A stretch of DNA of 64,000 nt from Anaeramoeba flamelloides (taxonomy: Eukaryota > Metamonada > Anaeramoebidae). Position 1 is the first letter of the stretch; the number at the start of each line of letters is the position of its first letter. The DNA is taken from assembly GCA_027625915.1 (NCBI GenBank), contig JANTQA010000015.1:8771001-8835000 (forward strand), read 5' to 3'. Made by a program: the position numbers and the translations under genes. A model generated the notes under the pieces. It was not told the DNA's origin. It saw nothing but the letters and a program-made list of their open reading frames with translations, and did not search any database. This document shows positions 12,031 to 23,700 of the stretch, in pieces.

Positions 12031-12995
12031 GTATTTTTCATTTTTTTTAAAAAGAAATTATTGCATTTAACCCAAAAGAAAATAATGAGCGAACAAGAAA
12101 AAGAAATTGAAAAGTCTGAAGAAAAAGAAACGACCAAAAATGAAAATGAAAAGGAAAAGGAAAATGAAAATGAAAATGAAAAAGAAAAGCAAATAGAAAA
12201 TGAGAAAGAAAAAGAAAAAGTCACAGATGATCCTGAAACTTTATTAAAGAAATTACAATCAATCAAGCAATTTGCTTGTGCAATTATTTTTGACAAAAAA
12301 GGAAAAGTAATTGCCACAACAACCAAAACAAAATCAAAAGAAATCAAGTAAACAAATCACTTCCTTTTTGTTATTTTTCTTTTTATTCTTACTTTGTTTT
12401 TTTTTTTTTTTTTTCCTTTAATTGAACCAAAATAATCCTTTGCAACTTCCACTTTCCCTTTCTTTCTTTTTAAATCAACTGTTTTGAAACCTTTATTTCT
12501 TTTTAAAGATCCTCTGTCCACAATTTGTTTCTTTGTTTCAAAAATTTATTTGTTTTTTTTTTTTTTCAAAGCCAAAAATAAACAAAAACTCAAAAAAAAA
12601 AAACAAAACAAAAACATAACTTCCAGAACAAAAACAAAAAAAAAATAATAACAAATCCTGAAACAAACCCTTTTTTGATGACTTTAACTCATTATAAAAA
12701 TAACAAACATGCTTTTTTTTTTCAAGAATCTTGATTTAATTTTAAAATTTCATAAAATAAGCATAAATAACCAAAAAAAAAATGAACAAGATTTCTTTTC
12801 TTTTATTTTTGTTAATTAACAAATATGAACCAAAAAAAATAAAGGATCAAAATGATAATAATTCAGGAACAATTTGATGACAAACTTCAATAGACCCATT
12901 TCCATTACTCTATTATTAATGATTTTAGATCACACTTTTTAAAACGACTCTCCAAATACTAAAAGATCAAATTGATAACAATTCTCGAACAATTA
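12031..12995. repeat. Duplicated segment holding profilin exon 1 (copy A)
   Basis: This block and 19766-20725 are almost identical through about 55 bases of leader, exon 1 and about 650 bases of the intron. They then diverge abruptly after TCTCGAACAATTA (copy A) and TCTCGACCAATTA (copy B). The conservation includes long homopolymers in the intron, so the duplication is recent compared with the repeats that fill the rest of the introns. Confidence 0.9.
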
Positions 12996-15900
12996 TCTGG
13001 GTGGGACAAATCCTAAATTTGTCATTTTTTATGTAGCACAATTTCTAATACACTTATACAAGGATACTCGCTTCTTTTGTATAATGTGGATTTTAAAAAT
13101 CCATACTATAAATATAAATCAAGTAATCCCCGACAAGTGACATTAGGAGATATTGCAACCAGGCGTTTATTTTGATCCACTCATGTAGATACAAATACTT
13201 AATTTTCTGATTTCTTTTGGATATCTAAAAAAAAAAAAAAAGTATTTTGTTGACATTTGAAAAAAAAATTCAACACAATTTTTAATTGGGAACATTAATA
13301 GAACCCGAAAAGGAAAAGTAAAATCAATTAAAAGAAGAAATAAATTAACTTTAAAGAATAATCCATCATATTATTTTCAATCAAACCAACAAAAACAATT
13401 TAAATCTACTTGGTTATCAAAATCTGATGAGGTTTTGAAGATCTCAAAAATATTCCAATCTTTTGAAGAAATTTTTAAAATGAGATCAATCAAAGAAAAA
13501 CCCCTACCAAAAGGCAGTATTAAAAAAACTGTTATTGTATTGAAACCTTCATTTTGTCTTTAATCATAAATTTTTTCTTTTATTAATTGATCTTACTTTG
13601 AATTTTCAGCCAGGTTCCCAATAAAGTTTCCAATTAAAAATTGTGCTTAACTTTTTTTCCCTGTTTCATTTTTTTTCCTAACGGTTAATGTTGTTTTTAA
13701 AAAAGTCAATTTTTAATTTCTTTTTAATCAGACTGTTAATTGCAAAATAAAAGGAAAAAAATTTTCATTCAGCTTTCGGTAAAAAACAAAAAAAAAATTT
13801 AAATTTCTGAATTCCAAAAACCAAAAATCATATAGACACGTTTCCAATCATAAAGAGTTTAAAATTTTCCTTTGATATCTTTTAAACCTTTTTTTGGTAA
13901 GAGGAATGAAAATTTTATTCCTTTTATTTTTCAACAAATAGTAAAGAAAAATGAAAACGAAAATGAAGAAACATCATAAAGTACATTATTTTTGTTTCTA
14001 AATTCATTTTATTTTAATAATTTAGATTTTTAGAGAAATGAAAGATATTAAATTAAATAATAGTCAAAGTAGATTAGTCTATTTTGGATTTTGGTCCCCA
14101 TTGGATTAAATATAAAGAAAGAAATTTACTGAAATAAAAAATAAATATGTCAATAATTTTGAAAACAAATAATGATGAAAAAGGAGCAAAATATTGAAAA
14201 GTACAATTTTTTTTAATTTATATAGATATACATTGCACCTTTTCAAATCTTGGTGTTACATCAAATAGTTCCCAAAAACATATCAAATTTGTATCAATCA
14301 CATACTGGCATAGCTAACAATAATCAAACCAATCAATAATTATTTTTTCAATTTTACTTTTGAAAAAACAAAATTTTTTGTTTTTTAGTTTTTTTTTCAG
14401 TTTAATCCAACTTCTAAAAAAAATATAAATTATTGATTTTTCAAATCAGTTTTATTGTAATCCAGTTAGCATGCCAATAATACTTGATAATAAATATCCC
14501 AATTATTATAAATTATAAATTTTAATCAAAAATGTAACCACTTTCATTATTTACAGACTATTTAAACGTGTAGGGGTGGTGTGTGTGTGTGTTTGTGTGT
14601 GTGTTCTCCAAGTCATTCCATTTTTCTTTATTGAAAATCATGTTTAATTTTAACATTAATTTCCAATATGAACCTTAAAATTTTCATTCATGTTTCTGGT
14701 ATTTCTGTGATTTTAAAAAATTGCACTAAAAAACTTGAAATTTCCAACAATTAAAAAATAATTTCAAGTAATAAAAGAAGGCATGATTTTGTTTGAAAAA
14801 ATTTTTTTATAAAAGAAAAATATCAAATTCTTGTTTTTAGAGAAGTTTTTTTTTAAATTATCGATATTCATAACAAATGACTAGTATGTTTACCAATTTT
14901 GGAATTATCCATTGAGAATTCTTTGAAAATTTTTTTTAAATTGTATTTTTTGCAAATGAGGATCCTATGTGTAATTTTTTTATTAGATATTGCCAAAACG
15001 AAGAAAAATTTGAATTAAAGTATTATTTCTTGTTTTTAAAAAAAAAAACACTTTCAATAAGGAGGATTCAATTAACCAATAAAAATTTTATGAGGTAAAA
15101 AAAAAAAAAAAAGCAAATAAACATCTACATTTTGTCATAAATAATTTGCGGTTTCACAACTCTAAAAAATTACAAGCAATGTAGCCAAAGTTATTTATTA
15201 AGGTTTACAATCCCTGAAATTTGAAAAAAAAAATATTCACATTCATATTTATTACAATAAAGACTATTTATGGTGTAATAGTGATGAAAATAATCTGAAA
15301 CAGGGTAAAAACTTTTTATATTGTAAGAAATAAAATCAATTTAATGGTTTTCTTTTTCATAAAAAATGGAAAAAAAAAATGTTGATCTAATCAAAGAAAA
15401 TATTTTTCTTTTTTGGTCGATCAGAATTTTTTGACACTTCGTATTTACAAAATTACTAACCTAGAACATCATCAATAATATTTTTTAAAATTTTGCCATG
15501 CTTTTTTGGAAATAGCCTAGATATCGTATTATTGTGTTTTTATAATTTTTAGCGATAAAGTTGGATTAATTATGATTTTCTACTATTATTGTGAATTTAT
15601 TATCAATGTCGTGATAATTCAGGTTATCATCAAAACCTCTATTTATTAAAATCAGAAAACAACTACAAAAACTTTAACCCAAATTAAAAGAAAATATGGC
15701 TTAAAAATTGAAAGTAAATTTAACAAGTAAATTCCAATTCAAAATTTTTAACACACCAAAATTCATTTTTTGAAAAAAGAAAATCTTATTTAATCAATTC
15801 AAGAAGAAATATCAAATTAGAACCATTCATTAATTGGAATCTTAACAATTTTTTATAAATTACAATACCCGCAAAACAAAAAAAATAAATAATTATCAAT

Positions 15901-17169
15901 ACTAATAAATTATCAGTAGGCCAAAAATTTTGGGGATAGAGCAAAACAAAAAAATAAATTGATAAATTTGTATAAATTCTATTAGGAATATTGATCGATC
16001 AAAAAGTTAGATACCATCAAATAATTTTATTTAAGTTTCTCTGTTTTGAAGAACTCAACTTTAACCTAATATCAATCGATCGAAAAAAATAACTCGATCG
16101 AACGAAACAGGTTTGGTTTTTCAAAAAATTAAATGAAAACAAAAAATTCAAAGATTGAAAAAATGATTATCAGATTTTACAAAAAATCAAAATTATTTCC
16201 AATTTGAATGAAATTGTATTATTGTGATTGTTTGAACAGTTTTAATTGTGTGGGAAATTTTGAATTTTAGTTTATTTTGCTTTTTACAATTATCTGGCAA
16301 ATAAATTGTTTTAAAATACAACAAATCCATCTAATAAATCTATATTTCTGAAGAAGAATTTAAAAAAGATCATATTTTCTTTTACCAAATTCACATTGGA
16401 TGAATTAAATGAAAATTGGAATTAAAGTTCATTTTGGAATTCTCTAGAAATGGGATTTAATTTGTTTTTCAAAAATTTTACAAAAGTTTTTTCGATTCAT
16501 AATTAAAAATAAAACTGAGTAATAAACATAAAGGAAGTATATCAAATATTTACATAAAAGATCAAGAAAAAAATTGTTTTTATTTATTTTTTCTTGTCCG
16601 TTTTTTTTTTTTTTGATTTCCTATTTTTTAATTTTTGTTGGGAAATAAATTATAAAAGGATGAATACCACTTCCTTTTTTTATTAAAACATTGATATATT
16701 TAATAAAAGAAACAATTTTAATAATTCAATTCCGAATACAACGAGTCACTCAAAATTAGTAAACTAAACCTACTCCCTTTAGTGAATTTTTTCATTCCGT
16801 TTTTATTTCTTATTATTAAATTTAACATAATTAACTTTTCGTTTTTTAATTTTAAAATTATATATTATTATCATCATTTTAAATTGGTTTGATTCTCTTC
16901 ACAGAGCATATTTAACAGCATTTGACTCATATGATGTTACTGTTGGAAATGGATTCATTTTGAATGGTTTACATTACATTGTTTATCGATTCTATGATAC
17001 TTTGATTTATGGAAGAAATGGCAAAGCTGGAGAAGGGCCTGGTATCTGTTTACACAAATTCACAAGAACATCTGACAACAAAGGATTATATGCGTTGATC
17101 ACTTACGAATACCCTGTTCTTTCTGCTCGTGCAATTCCTATTTTACAAAAATTTTGTAAAGAACTATAA
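12085..17169 (+). CDS. Profilin with Lys/Glu/Asn-rich N-terminal extension, copy A (two exons, 4.6 kb intron)
   Basis: Exon 1 is 12085-12347 and exon 2 is 16905-17169. The intron 12348-16904 has donor GTAAAC and acceptor TTCACAG. The codon split across it (AA+A, Lys) keeps the frame, giving 175 residues. Residues 1-45 are a Lys/Glu/Asn run. From about residue 50 the chain reads as a profilin: LLKKLQSIKQFACAIIFDKKG in exon 1, then NGFILNGLHYIVYRFYDTLI and YGRNGKAGEG in exon 2, matching the GxxxxGxKYxxxR..xxIYGKKGxxG pattern, and a C-terminal helix ending KEL. Profilins bind actin monomers and poly-proline ligands at the membrane-cytoskeleton boundary. The usual WxxY N-terminal helix is not evident, so poly-proline binding may differ. 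The intron is far longer than others here and contains many repeat relics. The exon join rests on phase, splice sites and the parallel structure of copy B. Confidence 0.82.
13258..13668. repeat. Dispersed repeat L, copy 1, with a gene-like stretch
   Basis: Similar over about 400 bases to 60781-61182 (shared TTGGGAACATTA, CAATTTAAATCTACTTG, ACTGTTATTGT, ATTGATCTTACTTTGAATTT). Copy 1 contains an open frame of about 70 codons with mixed composition (13380-13562, STWLSKSDEVLK and KMRSIKEKPLPKGS) that is interrupted in the other copy. It may be a decayed gene fragment carried on the repeat. I do not recognise the protein. Confidence 0.55.
13756..13917. mobile_element. Family F MITE, degenerate copy
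   Basis: AAATTTTCATTCAGCTTTC at the left and GAATGAAAATTTTATTCC at the right form inverted ends like those of the cleaner copy at 19270-19450. Both are followed by ...CAACAAATAGTAAA, so flanking sequence is shared as well. Confidence 0.55.
15199..15240. repeat. Solitary end of a family G element
   Basis: TTAAGGTTTACAATCCCTGA followed by AATTTGAAAAAA is the terminal sequence of the element at 31673-32226. No matching opposite end was found nearby, so this is a truncated copy inside the profilin A intron. Confidence 0.55.
15530..15648. repeat. End fragment of a family B element
   Basis: Ends GGTTATCATCAAAACCTCTA, the same terminus as the full family B copies at 26798 and 57379, preceded by GATAAAGTTGGATTAATTA-like sequence also present near 26720. 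Only about 120 bases remain. Confidence 0.65.
15850..16320. repeat. Dispersed repeat J, copy 1
   Basis: Similar to 29805-30330 (shared CGCAAAACAAAAAAA, TTGATCGATCAAA, GAAGAACTCAACT, AACGAAACAGGTTTGG-like). An inverted relic of the GATCGAT region lies at about 24425-24525. There is no coding frame. In both main copies it stands next to a family H copy, on its right here and its left partner at 29718, so J and H may be parts of one longer unit. Confidence 0.55.
16320..16740. mobile_element. Family H element, right-hand fragment
   Basis: Matches about 41040-41450 of the intact copy: GAAGAAGAATT, TCATTTTGGAATTCT, a poly-T stretch followed by GATTTCC, and a TAATTCAATT-containing end. The terminal GGTGGCAC motif is absent. 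It lies 165 bases upstream of profilin A exon 2. Confidence 0.55.
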
Positions 17170-17627
17170 ATTCAAATTCAAATTACAAAACGAACTATGA
17201 AAAATATTTTTTTTTTCTTTATTTTGATTCTTTAATTTTGATAAAAAAACTATTCTCTTTTTTTCTTTTTATATATTAAATTTGAACTTGTCTTAAGGGA
17301 TTATTTGCCTAAAAAAATATTTTACTAAATTTAATAGTAAATTCAATTAATTTTTCGCCACAAGTTGGAATTGAAAAATAAAGTAAAAATCTAATTTTTA
17401 TAATCTCAAATTTTTCTTGAAATGTTATTTTCAAAAATTAATTATTGTCTATTAAATTTTGATCCATTTCCCGAAACTGGACTATAATCCAAAAAATAGG
17501 GATATGTATGTCAATATATATCCCTTCGCTCATAGGATTAGCCTAAATTTCATCAAGTTTTAAAATAAAGGATTTTAAATGATACGAATGTGACATTAAG
17601 TTTATTTTGTTATTTATCATTAATCTA
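17170..17627. other. Intergenic DNA after profilin A
   Basis: The first 110 bases after the stop are nearly the same as those after profilin B (27152-27260), so the duplication includes the 3' flank. The rest is AT-rich with nothing recognised. Confidence 0.55.
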
Positions 17628-18150
17628 AACTATTTTTCAAAAAGTTTGAATCACTTTATAATGTTCATGGAAGTTGTTTTGAGGGTTTTATCGCATATTC
17701 TTCTCAAAAAAATATTTTTAAATTTTTGGATCAGAATCATTTTTTCTAATTTCAAATTTTTGTTTTGCTTTTTCAAGTTTTTTCTTTTTTTGTTTTTCGA
17801 TTTCTTTTTGGCTAATTCTGTTTTTTTTTGATCCTTTTTTTTTAAAAATAGATTAAGTGGAAAAAAAAAAGATATTCCAAAATACCAATAATAATTTAGA
17901 AAATTGAGACTCTGTAGTGTCTTTTAAAATGAATTTAATTATTAGCAAAAAATCTTCGTGTAATCTTTTTTTCAGTGAAAGTTCAGTAATATAAAATCCC
18001 AAAGGCTCTTTTCAAAAATTTTGATTTGCTTTTTTTGGAGTTTTTCTTTTTATTTTTTTTAATTTTCAAAATATCTGGTTAATATATATTTAGAATGATT
18101 TAAAAGTAAATTATTAATCAGATTTAAGTATTATTTGTTCTTGAATACGA

Positions 18151-18188
<38 letters not shown>

Positions 18189-18240
18189 TTATATATTTTT
18201 TTCAATTTATTATTTCAGGTGAGTCACATTTTTTGAAATT
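17628..18240. repeat. Dispersed repeat K, copy 1
   Basis: Similar to 34603-35165 (shared CTATTTTTCAAAAA, ATGGAAGTTGTTTTG, GATCAGAATCATTTTTTCTA, CCCAAAGGCT, TTATTTCAGG). The segment TCTTCTCAAAAA...TTTTTGGATCA also resembles the interior of family C, so K may be a diverged relative. No reading frame of note. Confidence 0.6.
18155..18186. repeat. (AT)n microsatellite
   Basis: About sixteen AT units, inside repeat K copy 1. Copy 2 at 34603-35165 lacks the long run. Confidence 0.9.
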
Positions 18241-19269
18241 GAGTTTAGCTTTTAATTCTAATAAAATGTCAAAATAGTTCAAAGTTATATTTGTTTTTGT
18301 TTTTAGATTAAAATAAAAAATAATTAATATATTATTGAAATATTTTTTTTTAAAGATTTATATTTTTTTTCAATTTATTAAATTAGAAATTTTATTGTTA
18401 TTATAGTAATTCAAAATCCAATACATTAATTTATTAATAATAACTAATAAATATTGATGATAATTTTCTAGTATTTAGAATAAATGAAAAAAGACATTAC
18501 TGGCAAATTTTCATTTTTTTTTTTTTTTTTTTTTCAACAAAAAAATAATATATATTGAGTTAATATAAATATTAATTTTATTTGTTTGTCTTAAACTTCA
18601 ATTATTAATCTGAATAATTTTCTGAAACATCAATTCAGCAATATTGAAAAAAAAAAAAAAAAAAAAATGTTTAATAAATTCTTTAGGAGTATTGAAATTA
18701 ACTCATTAAAAACTCCATACATCAATAAAGTAATTGAGTATAAATTTTTAAAATATAAATTAACTTTATAATATTATTCAAAGATAATAAAATAATCTAT
18801 ATAACTTTTTAAAAAAAATATTTTTTTTTTTATTGAGTTTGAAAGTATTGGTAAATTTTGGATTTTTTTGGGTTTTCTCTTACTCTGGTTTTTATATTCT
18901 TCTAAAATTGGCTATACAGGTTTAGTAATACGTATTATTTTCGTTTGAGAAATTTCAATTTCAGTTATTTTTCAAGGACGAATGAAAAATAAGATTAAAA
19001 TTATTGAGAAACTTTTCCCATTTTTCCTATAATTTTAAAATAAAAAAAGATTTACAATTTCTTTCTTTAACAGTTTATCAAAAACAAACCACATTTTCTC
19101 ATTTGTTAAAAGAAGACTTTTTTGTCTCTCAAAGATTACATGTTTATCGTTGTCTAGGTAAAAATCGATAAATACTAAAATATGTTTTGGAATTATTGAT
19201 TCGTTTTTCATTTCGAAATATTTTTGCCTTTGTTATAAATAATACTGTTAATTTTAAAATAAAAAGATC
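18241..19269. other. Intergenic DNA between the two profilin genes
   Basis: Homopolymer A and T runs and no gene or clear element. Confidence 0.5.
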
Positions 19270-19450
19270 AAAATTTTCATTCAGCTTTCCCAACAAAAAA
19301 AATCACACCTCTCCAAGAATTAAAATATATCATCAAAGTTCTCTAATTCTGTCAAGGAAATGAATAATAAACTTATTTAGGAATTAAAAATAAGAAATGA
19401 TCCATAAATTATATAAAAATGAGTTTTTGGAAAGCTGAATGAAAATTTTA
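19270..19450. mobile_element. Family F MITE (about 180 bp)
   Basis: Left end AAAATTTTCATTCAGCTTTC and right end GAAAGCTGAATGAAAATTTT are exact inverse complements over 20 bases. There is no coding capacity. A degenerate copy lies at 13756-13917. Confidence 0.78.
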
Positions 19451-19765
19451 TTCACTTTATTTGGCAACAAATAGTAAACTCAATTTATTTAAAATGTCAA
19501 GAATCTTGGTAAAATTAGTTGTTCTTCAAAATATTCTTTCTCAAGAAATTTTTTAAAAATAGAGTTTATGAATTTCAAAAAATCAAATTGAACAAAAAAC
19601 TTTTTCACCTTTTTGGAATTTATCATTATTCAGTTAAAATAGTCTTATTTTTGAATAAATTTTCACTTTTCTTATCTGCAATAACAATTTAGATCTTACA
19701 CTTTGAAACGAAATGGAGGAAATGAAGCCCCATGTTAAAAATTTTCAATAACTCCTAAAAAGATT

Positions 19766-20725
19766 GTATTTTTCATTTTTTTTAAAAAGAAATTATTGAA
19801 TTTAACTCAAAATAAATTAATGAGCGAACAAGAAAAAGAAATTGAAAAGTCTGAAGAAAAAGAAACGACCAAAAATGAAAATGAAAAGGAAAAGGAAAAT
19901 GAAAATGAAAAAGAAAAGCAAATAGAAAATGAGAAAGAAAAAGAAAAAGTCACAGATGATCCTGAAACTTTATTAAAGAAATTACAATCGATCAAGCAAT
20001 TTGCTTGTGCAATTATTTTTGACAAAAAAGGAAAAGTAATTGCCACAACAACCAAAACAAAATCAAAAGAAATCAAGTAAACAAATCACTTCCTTTTTGT
20101 TATTTTTCTTTTTATTCTTACTTTGTTTTTTTTTTTTTTTTCTTTCCTTTATTTGAACCAAAACAATCCTTTGCAACTTCCACTTTCCCTTTCTTTCTTT
20201 TTAAATCAACTGTTTTGAAACCTTTATTTCTTTTTAAAGATCCTCTGTCCACAATTTGTTTCTTTGTTTCAAAAATTTATTTGTTTTTTTTTTTTTTCAA
20301 AGCCAAAAATAAACAAAAACTCAAAAAAAAAAACAAAACAAAAACATAACTTCCAGAACAAAAACAAAAAAAAAATAATAACAAATCCTGAAACAAACCC
20401 TTTTTTGATGACTTTAACTCATTATAAAAATAACAAACATGCTTTTTTTTTTCAAGAATCTTGCAGTAATTTTAAAATTTCATAAAATAAGCATAAATAA
20501 CCAAAAAAAAAATGAACAAGATTTCTTTTCTTTTACTTTTGTTAATTAAAGAATATGAACCAAAAAAAATAAAGGATCAAATTGATAATAATTCAGGAAC
20601 AATTTGATGACAAACTTCAATAGACCCATTTCCATTACTCTATTATTAATGATTTTAGATCACACTTTTTAAAACAACTCTCCAAATACTAAAAGATCAA
20701 ATTGATAACAATTCTCGACCAATTA
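19766..20725. repeat. Duplicated segment holding profilin exon 1 (copy B)
   Basis: Partner of 12031-12995. Differences are few single-base changes, small homopolymer length changes and one shorter Glu-Asn repeat inside exon 1. Copy B's unique sequence begins at the AGATCT after 20725. Confidence 0.9.
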
Positions 20726-23700
20726 GATCTAAAAACTTACTTTTCTGAAATTTTTTGGATTTCAAAAAAAGGAATTTTATTTGTTAAAAATTGGATCTCT
20801 TATCGAGAAACATCCAAAGCAAATCCAATTAATAACGCACACTTTCCTTTAACATTTCGATATTTAATCTTTCGAGTTGATTTAAATCCCGAGATAATCA
20901 ATTGCACATCATAATATCATACCTTGAAATCATTCAATAAACCAAAATTTAATTATTTTACCTTTACTGTATTTTTCCAATTCATAAATGAAAATTTTTA
21001 TTTCAATTTCCAAAATGAAGATTATTTATAACTGTTACAATCAAATTATCAGAGTAAAAATTTTGTCTTAGAGTTAACTTAGGAAGCTTCGTGTATTGTC
21101 TAAAAATACCATTTCTAAAAGATGTTGAAAAAGATCTTTGGATTTTCTTCAACTCGTAAACTAGAAAAATATTATGGAAAGTGAACTAAAAATTTTCATT
21201 TTTTAATTGGAAAATATGAGTAATAGAAAAAGCGTGGGGAACTGAGAAAATGCCTCTAAGGGATCATTTTCAAAGTCTACCGATTTCTCTTTTGTTTTGT
21301 TCCTTAAACGATTTCAAATCATATCCATATCCTTTAACTTGTGAGGAATATCGTTTTCGGATTTTATATTTTATTTCAGAAAAAAGGTTGTTCAACCGGA
21401 TAACTTAAAACGATATTTTTTGGATCCAATAAGATCGATAGCACATGAGCCTTTTATTAATGGTAAAATATTTTTACAAAAAAAAAAAAAACAATTTTTC
21501 AAAAAAGATAAAGAATTTGAAAAGAAAAGTGAAAAAAACGAACAATTACTAATCTTTATCAATCAAAATAATAAAAAAAAAAAATTACATTTCAATACAG
21601 CTACTGATAAATTCAAAAAAATATTTAAAGTTTTTTCTTCAATTTCCATTTTGTTAGATTTTCTATTCATATTAGAATAAAAATGGATACGCATTTTATT
21701 GATTTAAATGTTCAGAAAGCTTGTAAAAGAAGTAGAACTTCGAAATGCTCTTTGTAAAGAACTGTTTTGAAAGTAGAGTTAATGAATTTCAAAAGAGCAA
21801 ATTGAACTAAAAAGTTTTTTACCTTCATTTAAATTTATCAGTATTTTAAAAAGTGAGTCTCAACGTTTTAACAGGTGTTACTCCGGATTACTTGTTTCAC
21901 TCTTTTTTAACAGTTTGAAGAAGATTTTTGAAACCTTCGTTACTCGCTTTTTCAGTATGGCGATAAAAACTTTATTTATTTAAACTCCATTTCACTCAAA
22001 GGCGCCCTGTCCAAAATGAAAAAATCGCTTTTTTTCTAAGAATAAACCAATAATACGATTGTTTAGAAATAAGAGAAAGTATAAACTTCATTATTAAAGT
22101 CGATAATCATCAATGAAATGCCTAAACAAACAACAAATTTTTGAAAAAATAAAATGTTTAAAAATTTTTGTAACTTTAATTGGAATGTTGGTGCAAACTT
22201 TCTCAGTTTCTTCTGGAAAATTAATATTGTTGAAAATAAGATTTTTTAATAATAAGCTTATTGATTTTTAATAGAAATTACAACGCATCAATTTTCTTAA
22301 TGTTAATTTTGAGTTTTTAAAAAATTTTTTTTTACAAATATAATTTTAAAAAAAAAAATAAAAAAACAAAGAAGAAAAAAAATTTGAAAAGCAAAAAAAA
22401 AATTGACCAAATTAGAAAAAAAATGATTTTGATCTAAAAATTGAAAATATATTTTTGAGTTGAATATTGAAAACATATTTTGAGAAGAATACTGGATTAA
22501 ACTTTTAGAATATGTTCTATTTCTTCATAAAAACAATGTACCCTTTGGCTGAAAAACAGTTTATAATCGTTTTATTTTACAATAAAGTATAGTATTTCAT
22601 TTTTTTATTATTATTATTATTGTTGCCGGAAGTAGAAAATAGCATTGTTAATGTTTTTTCAGATATTGAAGAAAAAAAAATTAAAGTATTTACTAAAATT
22701 GGTTAGACAAAAAAAAAAATTAATGAATAGAATTATTTTTAATTGGACAATAATTAATTAATCTAAAAAATATTTAGATAATATACCTGGTTTATTTATT
22801 TATTGTTAGTTGGGTGTTACTTAGTTATCGATCTAAAATTCAAAATACACATTTCCAAATTCAGTTTCAACGTAAAAAAATCGGTTTTTAATTTTGAAAA
22901 TCCAATATTTTGAAAGTAAAACACTTGATAAATCAGAAATAAATAAACTAAATTTCAAAATTTTGATTTGGTTTTATTGATTGGTTTTATTTGAAGAGAA
23001 GTATTTCTAACTTTTTCTTTTTCTTTAAAAGCAAAATAAATAAAAAGTGTTTTTAAACTTGGAAGGAGAAAAAAAATAAAGAGAATGAATTTTCGATTTG
23101 AACAAAAAACCAAAATTTTCAAGTTATAATTAATAGAAATAATAACAAGTTTTTAGCAATACTTAATAACTTTTAAATGGGAAATTATCCATTTAAATTT
23201 ACAAATTACTTTTGGTTTCTTTATCGATAAGGTATTTCTATAAAGTTCTAGTTTTTAAGAATAAGAAATTATATTTCAACTTTTCGTTTTAAAGATTTGC
23301 TCTTTTTTTTTTTTTTTATTTCAAGTTCACAGCATTTTCAAATTTTTGTGAATCGTTCACACATTTTTCACAAAAAAATGAAAAATAAAATCTCGGAAAT
23401 AAAAAAGAAAAAACATTTTTTTATTATTCCCAAGAGTATGATATCATGTTGAAAATAATTATTTATTTTTTTCTGGGATTTTGATATATTATATATAATG
23501 AGATCTTTTTTTGAAAACGAAATACAAAATGGATCGAATTTTAGGGTGTGAATTCACAACATAACTAAATTGTGAAAATGTTATGAACATTTTTTTTTCT
23601 AGACCACCGAATCTGATTTTGGGGTGCATTTCAAGCAATACAAATTTTTATTTTTCACTTGTGTTTTCATCTCTTTTTTGAAAACGATTCACAAAATCGG

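Noticed and set aside
11982-12347. Minus-strand frame rich in Phe and Ser
   Set aside because: It is the antisense of the Lys/Glu repeat of profilin exon 1; the plus strand carries the conserved profilin sequence.
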